Counted from the stretch's first letter, positions 30,659 to 42,365 are shown. The stretch: DNA of 64,000 nucleotides from Argyresthia goedartella (GCA_949825045.1 OX463824.1:27684001-27748000); one strand, 5' to 3'. Notes: generated from the sequence alone by a model not told the origin. Made by a program: numbers and translations.

Positions 30659-31991
30659 CTATTGTTTACATGGCAAGTGCTGCCACCTGTCCCCATGGAT
30701 TTTAAATTTCTCAAATGGCAATTTCAAGATCTCCAGAGGTATCTTGTTGTAGTAGAGAATGCATTCACCCTTGGAAGAATTGCTAACCTTCGCAAGTCTA
30801 AACCGGGGCGCAAGTAGCCTGTGATTATTTCTTAGGTTAACATTACAGCTATCGCTAAGTTTGGGAAATTTTGTAAGGTTCATTCGTACGTACATTATAT
30901 TATCGAAAATAAATTGTCTAGCTACAGTTAGTATGTCAATTTCTTTAAAAAGCTGTCTTAAGGAGTCTGTGCGTTTTAAATTATAAATTGCTCGAATAGC
31001 TCTTTTCTGTAAAATAAAAATATCCGCTGCTTTCCCCCACAACAAGATACCATAGGACATGTCACTATGAAAGTAACTTAAATATACTAGCCTAGATGTA
31101 GCCACATCCGTGTTTTGTCTGATGTTCCTAACAACGTAAGCCGCAGAACTTAATTTACCAGCCAATTTTTCTATGTGGGGTCCCCACTGAAATTTGTTAT
31201 CAATGGTTATTCCAAGAAACTTCGTGTCATTTACTAATTCTAACGTATCGCTGTCTAACACTAAACTGTTCCCAAATTGCCTGACATTTGGGTAGTGAGA
31301 ATTTGATACATTTGGTTTTACCAGCATTTATCAATAAATTGTTAACTGTGAACCAATTCAAGGTTAAAGATAATACTCTCAAAACTCAAAACTCAAAACG
31401 TTTATTCTGTAAATAGGCCACAAGGGCACTTTCACATGTCATTTCATTTCATTTTTTACAGAACATTTGGTATTATTATTTGTATCATAATTGACATTGA
31501 CAATTGACTCTATTGACATCATCAAAATCTTCTTGTTGTCTTTCAATTTTGAAGACCAGTGAAGTACCATCAGCAAACAACACTATGTTAGTAAATTTTT
31601 CCACCATAAAAGGCAGATCGTTAATATATACCAGGAATAAGAAAGGGCCTAATATGGAACCTTGTGGAACGCCAATTTTTACCCCCGATCCATCAGATTT
31701 AACGCCGTTGACTTCTGCCTTTTGAATTATATTGCTTAGGTATGATCTTAGTAGATCCAACGCTTTATTTCTAACTCCGTAATGATTTAATTTCATTAGT
31801 AACGTGTCATGATCAACACAATCAAATGCCTTCGACAGATCGCAAAAAACACCGATAGCATCCTGTGCGGATTCCCATGCAGAATAAATATGAGATATAA
31901 GGGTAATACCTGCATCCGTAGTCGATTTACCCCTAGTGAAACCGTATTGCTTGGCGTGGAGTTGTTTTGTATGGTTGAAGTGTGAGAGCAT
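30659..31991 (-). pseudogene. LINE family A reverse transcriptase, decayed, with an internal insertion
   Basis: The upstream part (31485-31991) has YGFTRGKSTTDAG, FCDLSKAFDCVDHD, GVPQGSILGPFLFLVYINDLP, and FADGTSL, in which the second catalytic aspartate of FADD is glycine. The rest (30659-31327) has FLGITIDNKFQWGPH, YLSYFHSDMSYGILLWGKAAD and YYNKIPLEILKLP. Between them, 31376-31490 is foreign sequence with a TCAAAAC repeat tail. The 3' end is truncated near 30700. Not functional. Confidence 0.8.
31376..31490 (-). mobile_element. Short LINE 3' end inserted in LINE family A
   Basis: It starts with a CTCAAAA/TCAAAAC repeat (31376-31399) followed by CGTTTATTCTGTAAATAGG, the layout of a 5'-truncated LINE 3' end on the minus strand. 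It separates two parts of the LINE A coding region. Confidence 0.6.
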
Positions 31992-32040
31992 TTGATTGAG
32001 TATAATCTTTTAAGATCGGCCAGATTGTGTGCCACTACCC

Positions 32041-32790
32041 ACGGATGTGGCTACATCTAGGCTAGTATATTTTAGTTACTTTCATAGTGTCATGTCCTAT
32101 GGTATCTTGTTGTGGGGGAAAGCAGCGGATATTGAAACTATTTTTATTTACAGAAAAGAGCTATCCGAGCAATTTATAATTTAAAACGCACAGACTCCTT
32201 AAGAGAACTTTTTAATGAAATTGACATACTAACTGTAGTTAGTCAATTTATTTTAGAAAACATAATGTATGTACGCAAGAACCTTACAACATTTGACAAA
32301 CTTAGCGATAGCTGTAATATTAACCTAAGACAAAGAGAAATAATCACAGACTACTTGCGCCCTGGTTTAGACTCGCGAAGGTTAGCAATTCTTACAAGGA
32401 CCAATGCATTCTCTACCACAACAAGATACCTCTGGAGATCTTGAAATTGCCATTTGAGCAATTTAAAAACCATATTAAAGCGACTTTGTCGAAAATGGGA
32501 TATTACAATGTTCAAGATTACTTAAATGATTGGACTGTTTGAGGTTAATCTGGCTCAACACAGACCTTGCTGTTAATAGTTTTGTAATTATTTATTCCTT
32601 CTTATTAATTATGATATTATAAAATTTGTATTAGTTAAGCACAAGCAATTTTTAAAAGAGATATAAAAATCAATATGTGGGAGTTTCTACGCCCTTCCAG
32701 TGGTCCAATGTAGAGAAGTGGCAAAAAATGACGAAGTATATGTAAATATCTACAGTAATAAAGACATTTGGAATTTGGAATTTTACCATC
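32041..32790 (+). mobile_element. LINE family A 3' fragment, inverted relative to its neighbour
   Basis: It begins GATGTGGCTACATCTAGGCT within the reverse-transcriptase thumb, runs through the C terminus (KMGYYNVQDYLNDWTV) and the 3' untranslated region (TGGGAGTTTCTACGCCC) to a GGAATTT tail at 32768-32783. Together with 30680-31110 it forms a large inverted repeat with arms of about 430 bp. Confidence 0.8.
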
Positions 32791-32834
32791 AAAAAACCAA
32801 CCTTCAGAAAAATAGAACGTCTATTACAACATAC

Positions 32835-32965
32835 ATACATAGCGTCAGGCGTATTCCCATAGGGTGTGGAACAGGCACAGGTGTGTGTGCCAACGTTAAG
32901 TCAGTTATTCAATACTAAGGGTTGCATGACATGGGGGTAACCCATCGCCGCAGCCATGGAGACAT
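32835..32965 (-). mobile_element. SINE family 3 distal fragment
   Basis: The complement contains CCATGGCTGCGGCGATGGGT and GTATTGAATAACTG, matching the distal body of the SINE at 40215-40461. No tRNA-like head. Confidence 0.45.
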
Positions 32966-33394
32966 TGACGTCTATTATTAAAGCATAATAAGATAGTTAG
33001 ATAGATAGTTACTGGCGTATTAGTCCTAGGTGTAGACTCATGATGTATGTTAGCATTTCAAAGGGCATTTGATTCAACTTAGTAGTAGCAAACACAATAA
33101 ACAAGCACTATTCATGTTAAAACGTTCGGCACATTGTGAAACGGTACCAATCGAATGCCGAGTTGCACTGACCCCGTATTCACTAACTCGAAGGAATATT
33201 CTAGAAAAGTTTATTTTTTCTGTCGATTGATTGAAGTGAAAAAGGGATCAGCATAGTAAATAATTTTGTATCGAACACGTTTGCGAATTGAACAGTCAGT
33301 GACTCTGTGGTTATAGAGACATGATTCTTTTCCTATGGACTCGCTTAGGCTTATAATACATCAAATATTACTCCTCCCTGTAAAGCGCGATATA

Positions 33395-33563
33395 GGTATC
33401 GGCGCAGCTACGGAATAATCAAGGTTTCCTCACGATGTTTACCATCACCGTTTAATGTGCAAGATAAATAACTTAACTCATTGGTACATGCTCAGCACCG
33501 GGATTCAAACCTGCACCTCCCGCGTGATAAGCGAGCGTGAAACCGACTAGACCATGGAGCTCT
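33395..33563 (-). mobile_element. tRNA-derived SINE (family 3), partial
   Basis: The complement starts GAGCTCCATGGTCTAGTCGG and has a B-box-like GGTTTGAATCCCGGTG and the body AACATCGTGAGGAAACC. The tRNA-like head with a shared body marks it as a SINE. Confidence 0.75.
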
Positions 33564-34390
33564 ATAATAATTAATTACCTTGTTAAGTAGAACGCCACCG
33601 GTATGCGAGTCTCTGCCTCAGGGGTAAACAAACTCTCAGTGATCCCCTAAAATTCCCCTGGTATACCACACCCATAGGTCGAGTTTGCTTGCGAGGAATT
33701 TGCCCGGAAACGAGTTAATCTGCGAACGGAAACGAATTAATTTAAACAGCCTTAAAATAAGATGTAGCGTTTTTTTGCAGGGAAAAAGGAGAAGGATATA
33801 GATAAATATCTCTGTCCCTTACTGACAACAACTATAACGTCACTTCCGCTGTAGATCCGCTTTCGCGCCAAGCTGTCAACTGTCAGTTTGGAAGTCTTCG
33901 GCATAATTTACGTGAAAATTAAAGCGAAATTAAAATTAATTCATGATTCATTCATAATGTAGTTTATTATTATTATCTATGTGATGAATTATGAATTGTA
34001 TAGTCACTTCCTGTTACAAAAATATTTACTGTTCAAATATTATGATATCCACCTCCGGTTTTTTTTTTATGTTTAAAATTTGGCTACTTCCAGTTTCTGC
34101 TGTTAGAATAAAATAAAGTAAGTATGGATTCGACTGTTTCCGGTAAATTTATAACATTTATAAACTTCAGTTTCATAAATGAAACTGTAGTTGTCAGTCA
34201 TAAAATAATTTTAAAATCCTATTTAGGAAACGGAAGTTACTTACTTCAGCGAGCATTAATTTGTACGCTGACGCAATGGAAGTCAACTTTTGACGGGAAA
34301 CGAATGGCAGCAGAATACTTTCGGATGGACTCTCGATCATTCTTTATCCAGCAGTAGTCTCGAAAGATCTTATTGAAGTAGAAGGAGACT
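33564..34390. other. Unassigned AT-rich region
   Basis: Nothing coding recognised. 33830-33960 is the diverged partner of the repeat at 4230-4400. Confidence 0.4.
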
Positions 34391-35142
34391 TCATAATTCG
34401 TTTCGTGGATTACTAATCAGCCTTTGATCCTGTTCAACACGAAGTGCAAATAACGGTAAGGGTAAGAACAAGCTGCGCGGGGGGTGCGGTAGCATGTTGC
34501 ACGAGCGCGGGGAAGAGGGGTGGCGCGGGCGGCAAGCTATTAGGTATAGCGCGAGCCTCGATGGGTGGCTGCCTATAATCGGCCTAGCAACAACATTATT
34601 AGTGGAAGAAGAATAAGACGAATTTGAGGATGACAAGCTTTGAGATGGGCTCGCATTGATGAAATGAATATGCGAATGATGAGTGCTTGAGCAATACCGA
34701 CAGCTACGTGACGATTTGCAATCTCGAATATGATGGCGCGGACTAAGGAAATTAAAACACAAGCGGCTTTTTTTAGCAAAATTATAGCGTTCTATTAGAG
34801 TTTTAGATATATAAGTTGAACATTGATATAAGTGATGCGGGTGAGACGTATAATTATAACAAACACATGCGTTTACGTCAAAGGAAGTGGCCGTGGTCTC
34901 AACAGCGGTTGTACCTATTCTGAGTTTTATCCCCAGTCGCAGACTTATTCTGGCTTGAAGTCGCTGAGGGTCTTCTGAACGCTAACAAAAGTTTTATAAG
35001 ATTTGCTTTGCGGATTTTGTTGCGAATTATTATTACTAGCACAGGCGGGGTGCGACGAAGATTTAGTAGGCCCACGAACCTGCAAACCTCCCTCAGGCCT
35101 GCGACGGATGCGGAGAGAGTAATTTCGACCTAAACCACGCAT
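34391..35142 (-). pseudogene. BEL/Pao gag zinc-knuckle fossil
   Basis: The minus strand carries SKSYKTFVSVQKTL near 35000 and, after frameshifts, HPHHLYQCSTYISKTLIERY and LCFNFLSPRHHIRDCKSSRS with CRYCSSTHHSHIH (about 34680-34860). A first zinc knuckle, the LxxRxxFAK helix and LCFN.L..HxxxDC...CRxCxxxHHxxxH is the standard BEL/Pao gag pattern. The fragment is unrelated in sequence to the GC-rich BEL element at 10365-18563, so it is a different and older family. Confidence 0.65.
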
Positions 35143-35224
35143 TAAACTGCAATAAAGGAGGATTAATAAAAAAAGGACATGTTCAGATGATTATAAAAAT
35201 TGGGCCGAACTAGCCTGGGGAACT

Positions 35225-35690
35225 AGCACAATAGAACCCATAATGCAAGATGCAAATATAAATTAACCAGCACTTATAGGTGATCTGCTACTAAACAGTG
35301 ATTGGGAACCTGCAAGGAAAGCGTTCTTCGACGTACGCATAGTAAATGCTGACGCTTCCTCAGCTTACAGCAACCTCACCTGGCAAAAAACAGCACAGAG
35401 ACATAGCCGAGAGAAACACACAAAATACGACCGAGCAGCTGAAGACCTTAAGCCTCATTCACCCCACTAGTAATTTCATGCAATCCATTGCATAGGGCTC
35501 CAGCCCTAGGAACTGAATATAACAGTTTTTAAAAAAAACGCATCAAAACTTAACGAGAAATGGGGAAAAGCGTATTCTCAAATAGTGTACTGGCTGAAAG
35601 TGATAATACAAATCTCAGTTATAAGAACAGTTTCCATGAGAGTAAGAGGCACGAGAAAACATGTCAGGGCCTTTCAATGCGAAGATGGAG
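35225..35690 (+). pseudogene. Retroelement-associated nuclease-like C-terminal fossil (FDVRV type)
   Basis: The frame from about 35320 reads [33 protein letters not shown], then after stops NEKWGKAYSQIVYWLKVIIQ and TVSMRVRGTRK. The order FFDVRV, Kx2YD/E, a SFTPL-like region (here decayed), and a W(L/V) helix then RGxR is known from the ends of many invertebrate retroelement polyproteins and may be a PD-(D/E)XK-like domain. Several stops show it is dead. The parent element is not identified. Confidence 0.45.
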
Positions 35691-36344
35691 CAGGAATACT
35701 TTGGTGACAGCTTGATCTCCTAAAACAGAAATACCTATATAGGTTATATTATATTTACTTACATATACTTTACAAATTATAGGTGTGTTATATTCTATGC
35801 CTACTTGTCGTATCTTCTAAGTTCTATTTGGTGTATTATTTGTATTGAATAAATTATTATATAAAATTTTATTATAATTCAAAAAGATTTAGTAGGTAAA
35901 TTAGCACGGCTCAGAACTCTGTTTTGATCTCTAACGAACTAAATCAACTCCTTCGAGTTCGGAAAAACTTCATTATCGCGAATATACATTTCAAAACTTT
36001 TAACGGTTTCAACATCCAATGTTTTAAAACGCAAAGGAACAAATATAAATTTAGCGAGGTCTTCGATACCAATTTGCTTTAAAGTGGAGATAATGGTGGA
36101 ATATGTATCCACAAAACCTTCCAGAGAGAAAATTCCAGTGAATGTCTAAAAATTGACAGGCGAAACGATTTTGTCAACTGAGCGTAGCATGTAGGATCAG
36201 CGATGACGTCACTTTACTAGTCAGATGATCGGATCGGTTGGGCTCATTCGGCACTCGCACTACAAACACGAACAAAAATTAAATGACCAAGTAATATTGC
36301 GTTGTATTAAAACTAAATAACTTATTTTTTGTGTGCCAATAAGC

Positions 36345-36470
36345 CCTAAAATTAGAAAAAATGGATAAACGCGTTAAGGAGAGCAGATCCTATTGGAAAT
36401 AAAAGTAGTGCTTACTGTTGTGAAGATCATTTTGGCTTAAGTTTTACGCCCTTTATTAGATGTGTTACTT
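36345..36470 (+). pseudogene. Possible THAP-type zinc-finger remnant
   Basis: SSAYCCEDHF (about 36405-36432) resembles the CxxDHF end of THAP-like fingers found in insect transposon proteins. The flanking frame is short and broken. Weak call. Confidence 0.3.
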
Positions 36471-36726
36471 ATAATACGTGTACCTAATTCTTTTAATTTG
36501 TTGTTATGTTCAATTTATGTTTTTTAAGTTTAAAGAAGATGAAACTATGCTCAATAACATCTGGAATAAGCAAGAGTTTGATTGCGTATCGCGTGTTTCT
36601 AAAGCGAAACCGAGATTGAATGGTGAACCAAGTCTTTAAACCTTAGGACCTGATACAATAATGCAGTTTAGCTTGTCGGGGATATCGTAGGCCTTAATAG
36701 TACATTACTTCAGAGGGAAGAAAGTG

Positions 36727-36802
36727 ACAGTTCCATACCGAGATTATGGCATTTGCGCCACGAGCTTGCGAGGGGCGCAAACCATTTGAGGTATGGAACT
36801 GT
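36727..36802. repeat. Nested hairpin repeat
   Basis: Outer arms ACAGTTCCATACC and GGTATGGAACTGT are perfect complements. Inner arms TTTGCGCC and GGCGCAAA pair inside them. Probably the core of a MITE. Confidence 0.6.
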
Positions 36803-37469
36803 ACTTTATCCTGAGGTATGTATAGTGCTTTTTATTACACCTACGAGGAAAATTATAGACATAAATGCATCCATATTTTACAAAAAACACAAAGGTAAAT
36901 GCTAAATCAATCGAAGTTTTTGCGAAAATGCGCGGGCTTTTCCTTTTTTTATTCGCCCGTTTCTGGAGTAGGCTAAGATCATAAGGTCATGCAGCCACTT
37001 CTTCCGTGATTCCGCGCGTTTTATATACAAAAATAATTTCGTTTTTAATTTTCTGTATGCACCAAGGAGGTTGGTAACTGGTAAAAAAAAACTGTATGTG
37101 GCCAGTAACAATTTACTTGAACTTTAATTAGTAGACAGTTAAAGTCTCTTTGCAGTATGACTGCTAACAAATAAAAAAAAAAGAAAACCGGGTATGTAAT
37201 GGAATTTCATACATACTTCCCACCCTTGGGTCGGAAGGATTTTCATACAAACTTCCATACCTTGGGATGAAAGGATTTGAAGGGCGGGATAAAGGCGTTT
37301 CTTCCCTCTAATTGGTATAATTAGTATGTATTTTCAGAGCAGGTGTGATAAAAAGATCATTGTACCCACTGTTACGTGTCTTAAAGAATCAAATCTTACT
37401 AACCGAATACTTTCCGAATCTTCAGTATGAACTTGGCTGTTTAAAAATAAATGCCACCTTATATATGTT

Positions 37470-37860
37470 TATCTACACACGTATCATAAACCCTCTTTAC
37501 TGCGTACAAAAACCGCACGTTACCATCAGCATAATGTTAAACTACTTGGTAAAAACTCATTTCTTATCTGAAAAATTTCACATTATTACCATAATGTGTA
37601 ATTTTTCTACATATTATGACATTCAAATTTCGAACGCCGACGCCCGCCTGCGTGCCGCCCCTACTTTGTTTGTGAATTTGGTACTACTGAAGAAGCTAAA
37701 CAAGTGCAAATAAATTATCAATGCCACAATGCCGGTCGAACATGAGGTTCCTCAACATTAAAGAGAGCTTATGATATGTGAGTAGATAAACTAGTGTATG
37801 TAACTGTACATAATTAGGCATTTTGTAGCAGTCACATAAACTATTAATATATTACATTCA
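37470..37860 (+). repeat. Dispersed repeat R1, copy 1
   Basis: It starts TATCTACACACGTATCATAA at 37470, with the inverted motif at 37769-37788. Shared sequence continues to about 37855 (AACTAGTGTATGTAACTGTA, GTAGCAGTCACATAAACTA). Other copies: 49845-50345, 56412-56893 and 62758-63180. This copy lacks the 80-bp hairpin seen in the others (GGCATT joins directly to TTGTAGCAG). No coding capacity; family unknown. Confidence 0.7.
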
Positions 37861-37886
37861 TTAAAACATATTTAAAGATGATACTT

Positions 37887-37932
37887 GTCTCCAAGTCCTC
37901 ATTCTCGTGAATGAATGAGGACTTGGAGACAA
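37887..37932. repeat. 18-bp inverted repeat at the minisatellite edge
   Basis: TCTCCAAGTCCTCATTC is followed after TCGTGAAT by its complement GAATGAGGACTTGGAGA. The right arm is the start of the first minisatellite unit. Confidence 0.75.
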
Positions 37933-38337
37933 TATTGAAGCTCAGGAACCAGTGATAGTAAGGCAATTGTGTTTAGACTCAGTTTGTGAAGGATGATGAG
38001 CTAATTTTGCAAACTTGGTGTCATGAGCTGATGACGGAATGAGGACTTGGATGGGTACTAGAACTCAGGAACCAGGAATAGTAAGGCAGTCGTGTTTGGA
38101 CTCAGTTTGTTAAAGATTATGAGCTGGTTTCGCAAACTTGGTATCATGAGGTGGCGATGGAATGAGGACTTGGATGAGTAATGGAACTCAAGAACCAGAA
38201 ATAGTAAGGCAGTCGCGTTTGGACTCAATTTATTAAGGATGATGATCTGGTTTGGCAAACTTGGTGTCATGTGCTGGTGGTGAAATGAGGACTTGAAGAG
38301 TACTGGAACTCAGGAACCAGAAATAGTAAGGCAGTCA
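37910..38337. repeat. Minisatellite, ~125-bp unit, about 3.5 copies
   Basis: Units begin GAATGAGGACTTGGA near 37910, 38037, 38160 and 38283. They share CTCAGGAACCAG, ATAGTAAGGCAGTC and TTTGGCAAACTTGGTGTCATG. Copies differ by scattered substitutions and a few indels. No function indicated. Confidence 0.85.
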
Positions 38338-38600
38338 AAGTTCAAGTCAAAGTCAAAGCATCTGTCTTACTATTTTTATTTATATCTAAGTTTGATAACA
38401 CAATCAAGCAACTTAACTATCCAATTAAACTAATAGGAATAAAGGAATTCCACGATATCCCTTTGCTGTACCATCAGACAAGTATCCTGTCATATACCAA
38501 AAATCAAATTCTCACCTGAATCGTCTGCATTTTCCGGGGAATGTTTTGGTCTAATAAAAGCTGTAGAGTATATAAATATATTGAGCTCAAAACATTCATT
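38332..38600 (-). mobile_element. LINE 3' end with AAGTCAA tail
   Basis: GTCAAAGTTCAAGTCAAAG at 38332-38358 is a short repeat tail on the minus strand, followed by an AT-rich body like a LINE 3' untranslated region. It abuts the minisatellite. Family not identified. Confidence 0.4.
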
Positions 38601-38639
38601 AATTTTGATAGACTCACTTAGTTATCTCTAGGCTTTTGT

Positions 38640-39110
38640 GAAATTCCCTTTTTTTGTTATTCTTTACCTGTTATTTCAATGATAAGAAATCTTCTGTCGA
38701 ATTCCATAGAAAAGGGTCTTTGTGTGTTCTTTGCCTGGATTCCATCTCATTGTGGGATATTATGAAAGGGCAGACAAATAGCTTATGAAGCGGTGGAGTG
38801 TGGAGATATGTTCCCATACAAAAACTTCCTTCCTGATTTATCTTGTCTGCCCACGCTATTCATGCTCGACTCTTGGAATAAAATTTGGGAAGAGAATAAG
38901 AGATTTTTTAAAAACATACAACCGATAATACCGCTAAAGCCATGGTTCCTTAAGGCCTAGCTCGGAAAGTCTCTTACGTCTACATTATCCGGATACGCTT
39001 AGGACACACGAGCACACCGGCCCACGGTTCACGGACGATAATTTTACGTGATAACGTTATAAAAATCGCTTAGGCCGATCGTGCCTCTCCATGGCTTGTT
39101 CCGGGCTCTC
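38640..39110 (+). pseudogene. LINE RNase H domain fossil (I/R1-like)
   Basis: Near 38720-38780 a broken frame reads FAWIPSHCGI followed by ERADK, the RNase H signature WIPSHxGIxGNExADxxA. Further on are YKNFLPDL and WNKIWEENKRFFKNIQ (38800-38920), the spacer that normally precedes the LINE C terminus, then RIRLGHT near 38998. Stops and frameshifts are frequent. Confidence 0.6.
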
Positions 39111-40214
39111 GCTTGCACGCTCGGCTCAGGCGGAACGTGACAATGTAACGTGACCCTTTTTCGTGCGTGCAGCCGTCGTTCATCGATTTATAAGACGTTA
39201 TCACGTCAAAAACTCAAAAATGAAAATGACGTAGGGAGGCAGTTGCTCACGTGCGAAGGAAATTCTTGGATCCTACACCCTTCACGTCCTCCTGAGTGCT
39301 AAGGAGTGACAAATCATTCTGAAGACGTAAATTTCCATCGTAGTCTTTCAAACACACTCGACCTGGCAAAATTAACCTCAAAAGAGTTTAATTTTGCTAA
39401 AACAAATCAAACGAGTCCAAACTCTAGGGGTTTACTAGTAGCCGTTGAAGAGTTCCACTATCTACCTTCAGGTCCCATCATCAGATCCGCTCGATACCTT
39501 CACCAATTCATCAAATACTCACCGAGACGATTCTAAAGAGCCCAAACTCGGTGGGATCGCGTGATTTTACTACAGAGTTACTGTGAACACCATCCGCCTC
39601 CACCATCAGATTAGCTCGATGGTATCATATTATTGCAATGTCACCGATCTTACATAATTATTCCAAATTTTAGCTCAATCGGAAACCGGGAAGGGGGTAA
39701 ATCATTACTTGCAAGATTTGTTTACATAGTTAGGTATTTCCTTAGTTACAGGTGAACCTACTAAAAGCGTGTTATTTTTAATAATACAGAGGAATAAAAT
39801 GGCGTAACGCAACGGCAAATCTATGCCGCAAAAGTCCGACGCGAATACGGGATACCTTCTTTATACGTATATCTATATCAGTTCAACGCCCTTAGGTACA
39901 CACACAGCAACATTACGTAAACATTAGTCCTCCATCCTCCACCGAAGAACCCCGATAATCCCAAATATTCGGTATTGTGTTGCTCATCAAAAGCACGCGT
40001 CTTGCCGTTCATAAATCACAACATATGTACCGTCGACAAAAAAATCAATGACACAATCAGAGCGCGCGAGCAAATCGACAGATAACTATGTACGGTACAC
40101 GCCTCTAGGGGGCGCTTCAGATCAGGGCGATTCCTAAATAGTTTGGGGAATTTGGTTCTTAATTGGTATTTTTCCAAATTTCTATAACCTTGCCATTTCC
40201 CATACGGGCTGGCG
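39111..40214. other. Unassigned region
   Basis: No gene recognised. The part at 39300-39700 looks like dispersed repeat sequence, but no second copy exists in this window. Confidence 0.35.
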
Positions 40215-40461
40215 GAGGTACAATTGTGCCCACTTTTAGCCAGTCATTCAATACTCCATTTAGCGTGACAGGTGTCTAGCCCAACGCCGTAGCTATGGAC
40301 TAATGAAGATTTCCTCACGATGTTTTCCAGCGCTGTTAGAACTTCTGTATTATGTGCTTAAGATAAATTACCTATCTCATTGGTACATAGCCATCACCGG
40401 GATTCGAACCTGCAACTCCTGCGTAAGAAGTAAGCGTGAAACCCACTAGACCATGGAGCTC
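40215..40461 (-). mobile_element. tRNA-derived SINE (family 3), near full length
   Basis: The complement starts GAGCTCCATGGTCTAGTGGG with B-box GGTTCGAATCCCGG and then AATGAGATAGGTAATTTATC, AACATCGTGAGGAAATC and GACACCTGTCACGC. Immediately right (40462-40493) is a second diverged copy of the head (CGTGAAATACACTAGACC ... GGAGCTC). Confidence 0.8.
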
Positions 40462-40493
40462 AAACGTGAAATACACTAGACCTCGGAGCTCTA

Positions 40494-41660
40494 AAACAAG
40501 TTCGTTCGAAAAACATGGCATTGAGAGTTATATTTATTTTTTTACTTAAATCGTACAGCATTTACCACATATCAAAATATAGGATTACTAACAGGATAAT
40601 AACACAGCCTAAAGTGGGCAAAAGTGTAAATCCTCCACCGGACAAGGTTTCACGAGAGGGTAGAGGAGGCCTACCCTCCTGTAGGTAGACGAGATGGGAC
40701 GATAACCATGTAACCAGGTAGGAGTTGCCCGCACCCGGAGCGAGTGAGGGAATATTAATCAGGCGCTCACAGCCCCGGCCGGATGATTGATTAGGCGCTG
40801 TACCGTCAGCAATGACGAGTGACGCTCGCACAATGCGAGCAAGAGAGGTGTTCTTGCGAGTGACAGATAGTGGGGGGTGAAGAGCAGTGGATTGTGTGGG
40901 AATCAACTGAATTACTTAATGTGTATTTTAGATTAGCGTCTGTATTGTCTTTATGGTTTCCGTAACAGAAATTGTATGCTCTCTTGTATGTTATGAGTTA
41001 AATCAAGGGGATTTTAGCTCATTATTGTTTGATTTATTTTTAAATTAACACTGTTTTTATTTAATTATTATATTTGTTTGCCGAACGCGAACTCATAATT
41101 TTATAATTTCTTTATCTTGACATCTTCTTTCTCTTGATTTTTTTAAGCATGAGTACAAAACATTAATAGAAAACCTAAAATACATTCGTAATTCACATGT
41201 ATAAAACCGTCGTGTGTAAAACTATAAGTAACTATAAGTAGGCACTTACATGTGCGCAGCAATCAGTCACACCAAAACAAACAATCAACAAACTACCAAA
41301 AAGCCATCGTCTCATCCCGCACGTCTGAAGCACTTACGAAATTCTTACCACTCAATGCGAGAACTCTCGACAACTTGCTCTGACAACGGTACTTCAGACG
41401 TTCACGCAGAGACCATCTGAAAAGTTGTGTGCAAACTCGAGCCTTCATAACATTCAGCAGCAGACAGCAGTCTTGGTCATCAGATGGAGTAACTTTGGAA
41501 TCGATGCCTAGTGGAAAGATGATATTTGTGTGGAGTATTGAAGAAGAAATTTCCTTTTTCAAACTCAAATCAGTTATGTACTCATTAGTTTAGTTGATCA
41601 TATTTGCTTTATTTTTTATTTTTTTCCATGAAATGCGTTATTTTGCCTTCTTGCAATAAA
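40494..41660. other. Unassigned region
   Basis: Contains minor open frames on the minus strand (40562-40906 and 41293-41568) with no recognisable domain. The GC-rich patch 40610-40880 could be a retroelement 3' fragment but no motif proves it. Confidence 0.35.
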
Positions 41661-41686
41661 TGATTTGGTTTGATTTGATTTGATTT
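41620..41686 (+). mobile_element. LINE 3' terminus with TTTGA repeat tail
   Basis: CTTGCAATAAATGATTTGG then repeated TTTGA (41664-41686), the same kind of 3' end as LINE family C. Only the terminal bases are recognisable. Confidence 0.5.
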
Positions 41687-41854
41687 ACTCACACGGATAT
41701 AGTAGTCGGCTATTCCGTACAGTTTTGTAGCTTCTTTTATATGTAACAGACAGTTTAACGATGTACGTTGAAAGAGTTGACTATGGTAGAGGGAGAAGAA
41801 GCGTTGTCGATTTAAGAATCGCCTAATGGCAAGTTCTAGTGTAGAACATACACC

Positions 41855-42365
41855 TAATGTAATAATAACTGTTTTCGAAAATATAATGTATGTACGTAAG
41901 AACCTTACACCATTTTCCATACTTAGCGATAGCTGTAATGTTTACCTAAGAAATAATCACAGACTATGTGCGCCCCGGGTTAGACTCGCGGGGTTAGAGG
42001 TTAGCAATTCTTTCAAGGGGGCATTTTCAGTGCATTGTCTACTACAATAAGATTTTGAAATTGCCATTTGAGCAATTTAAAAAACATGTTAAAGCGACTT
42101 TGTCGAAAAAGGGATATTTCAATGTTCAAGATTACTTAAATGAAGGGACTGTTTGCTTATTTGTGCTTATTAATCATAATGGTGCTTATTAATCATAATG
42201 ATTAAAATTTTCATATTTGTATTGGTTAAGCACAACCAATTTTTAAAAGAGATCTAAAAATCAATCTGTGGGAATTTCTACGCCCTTCTTCTCCCACAGT
42301 GCAAAAATGACGTTTGCTAAGTATATGTAAATATCTACAGTAATAAAGTACTTTGAATTTGACTC
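41855..42365 (+). mobile_element. LINE family A 3' fragment
   Basis: The decayed frame reads ENIMYVRKNLTPF, LSDSCNVYLRNNHRL and KKGYFNVQDYLNEGTV, followed by the family A 3' untranslated region (TGTGGGAATTTCTACGCCC) and the end near 42365. It is missing a few dozen bases and is frameshifted compared with 32041-32790. Confidence 0.75.

Noticed and set aside
37905..38340. CRISPR-like array
   Set aside because: The ~125-bp units are nearly identical throughout with no repeat/spacer division; it is a minisatellite in eukaryotic DNA.
41609..41920. 103-residue minus-strand ORF
   Set aside because: It spans a LINE tail and an oppositely oriented LINE A fragment, with no recognisable domain; probably chance.
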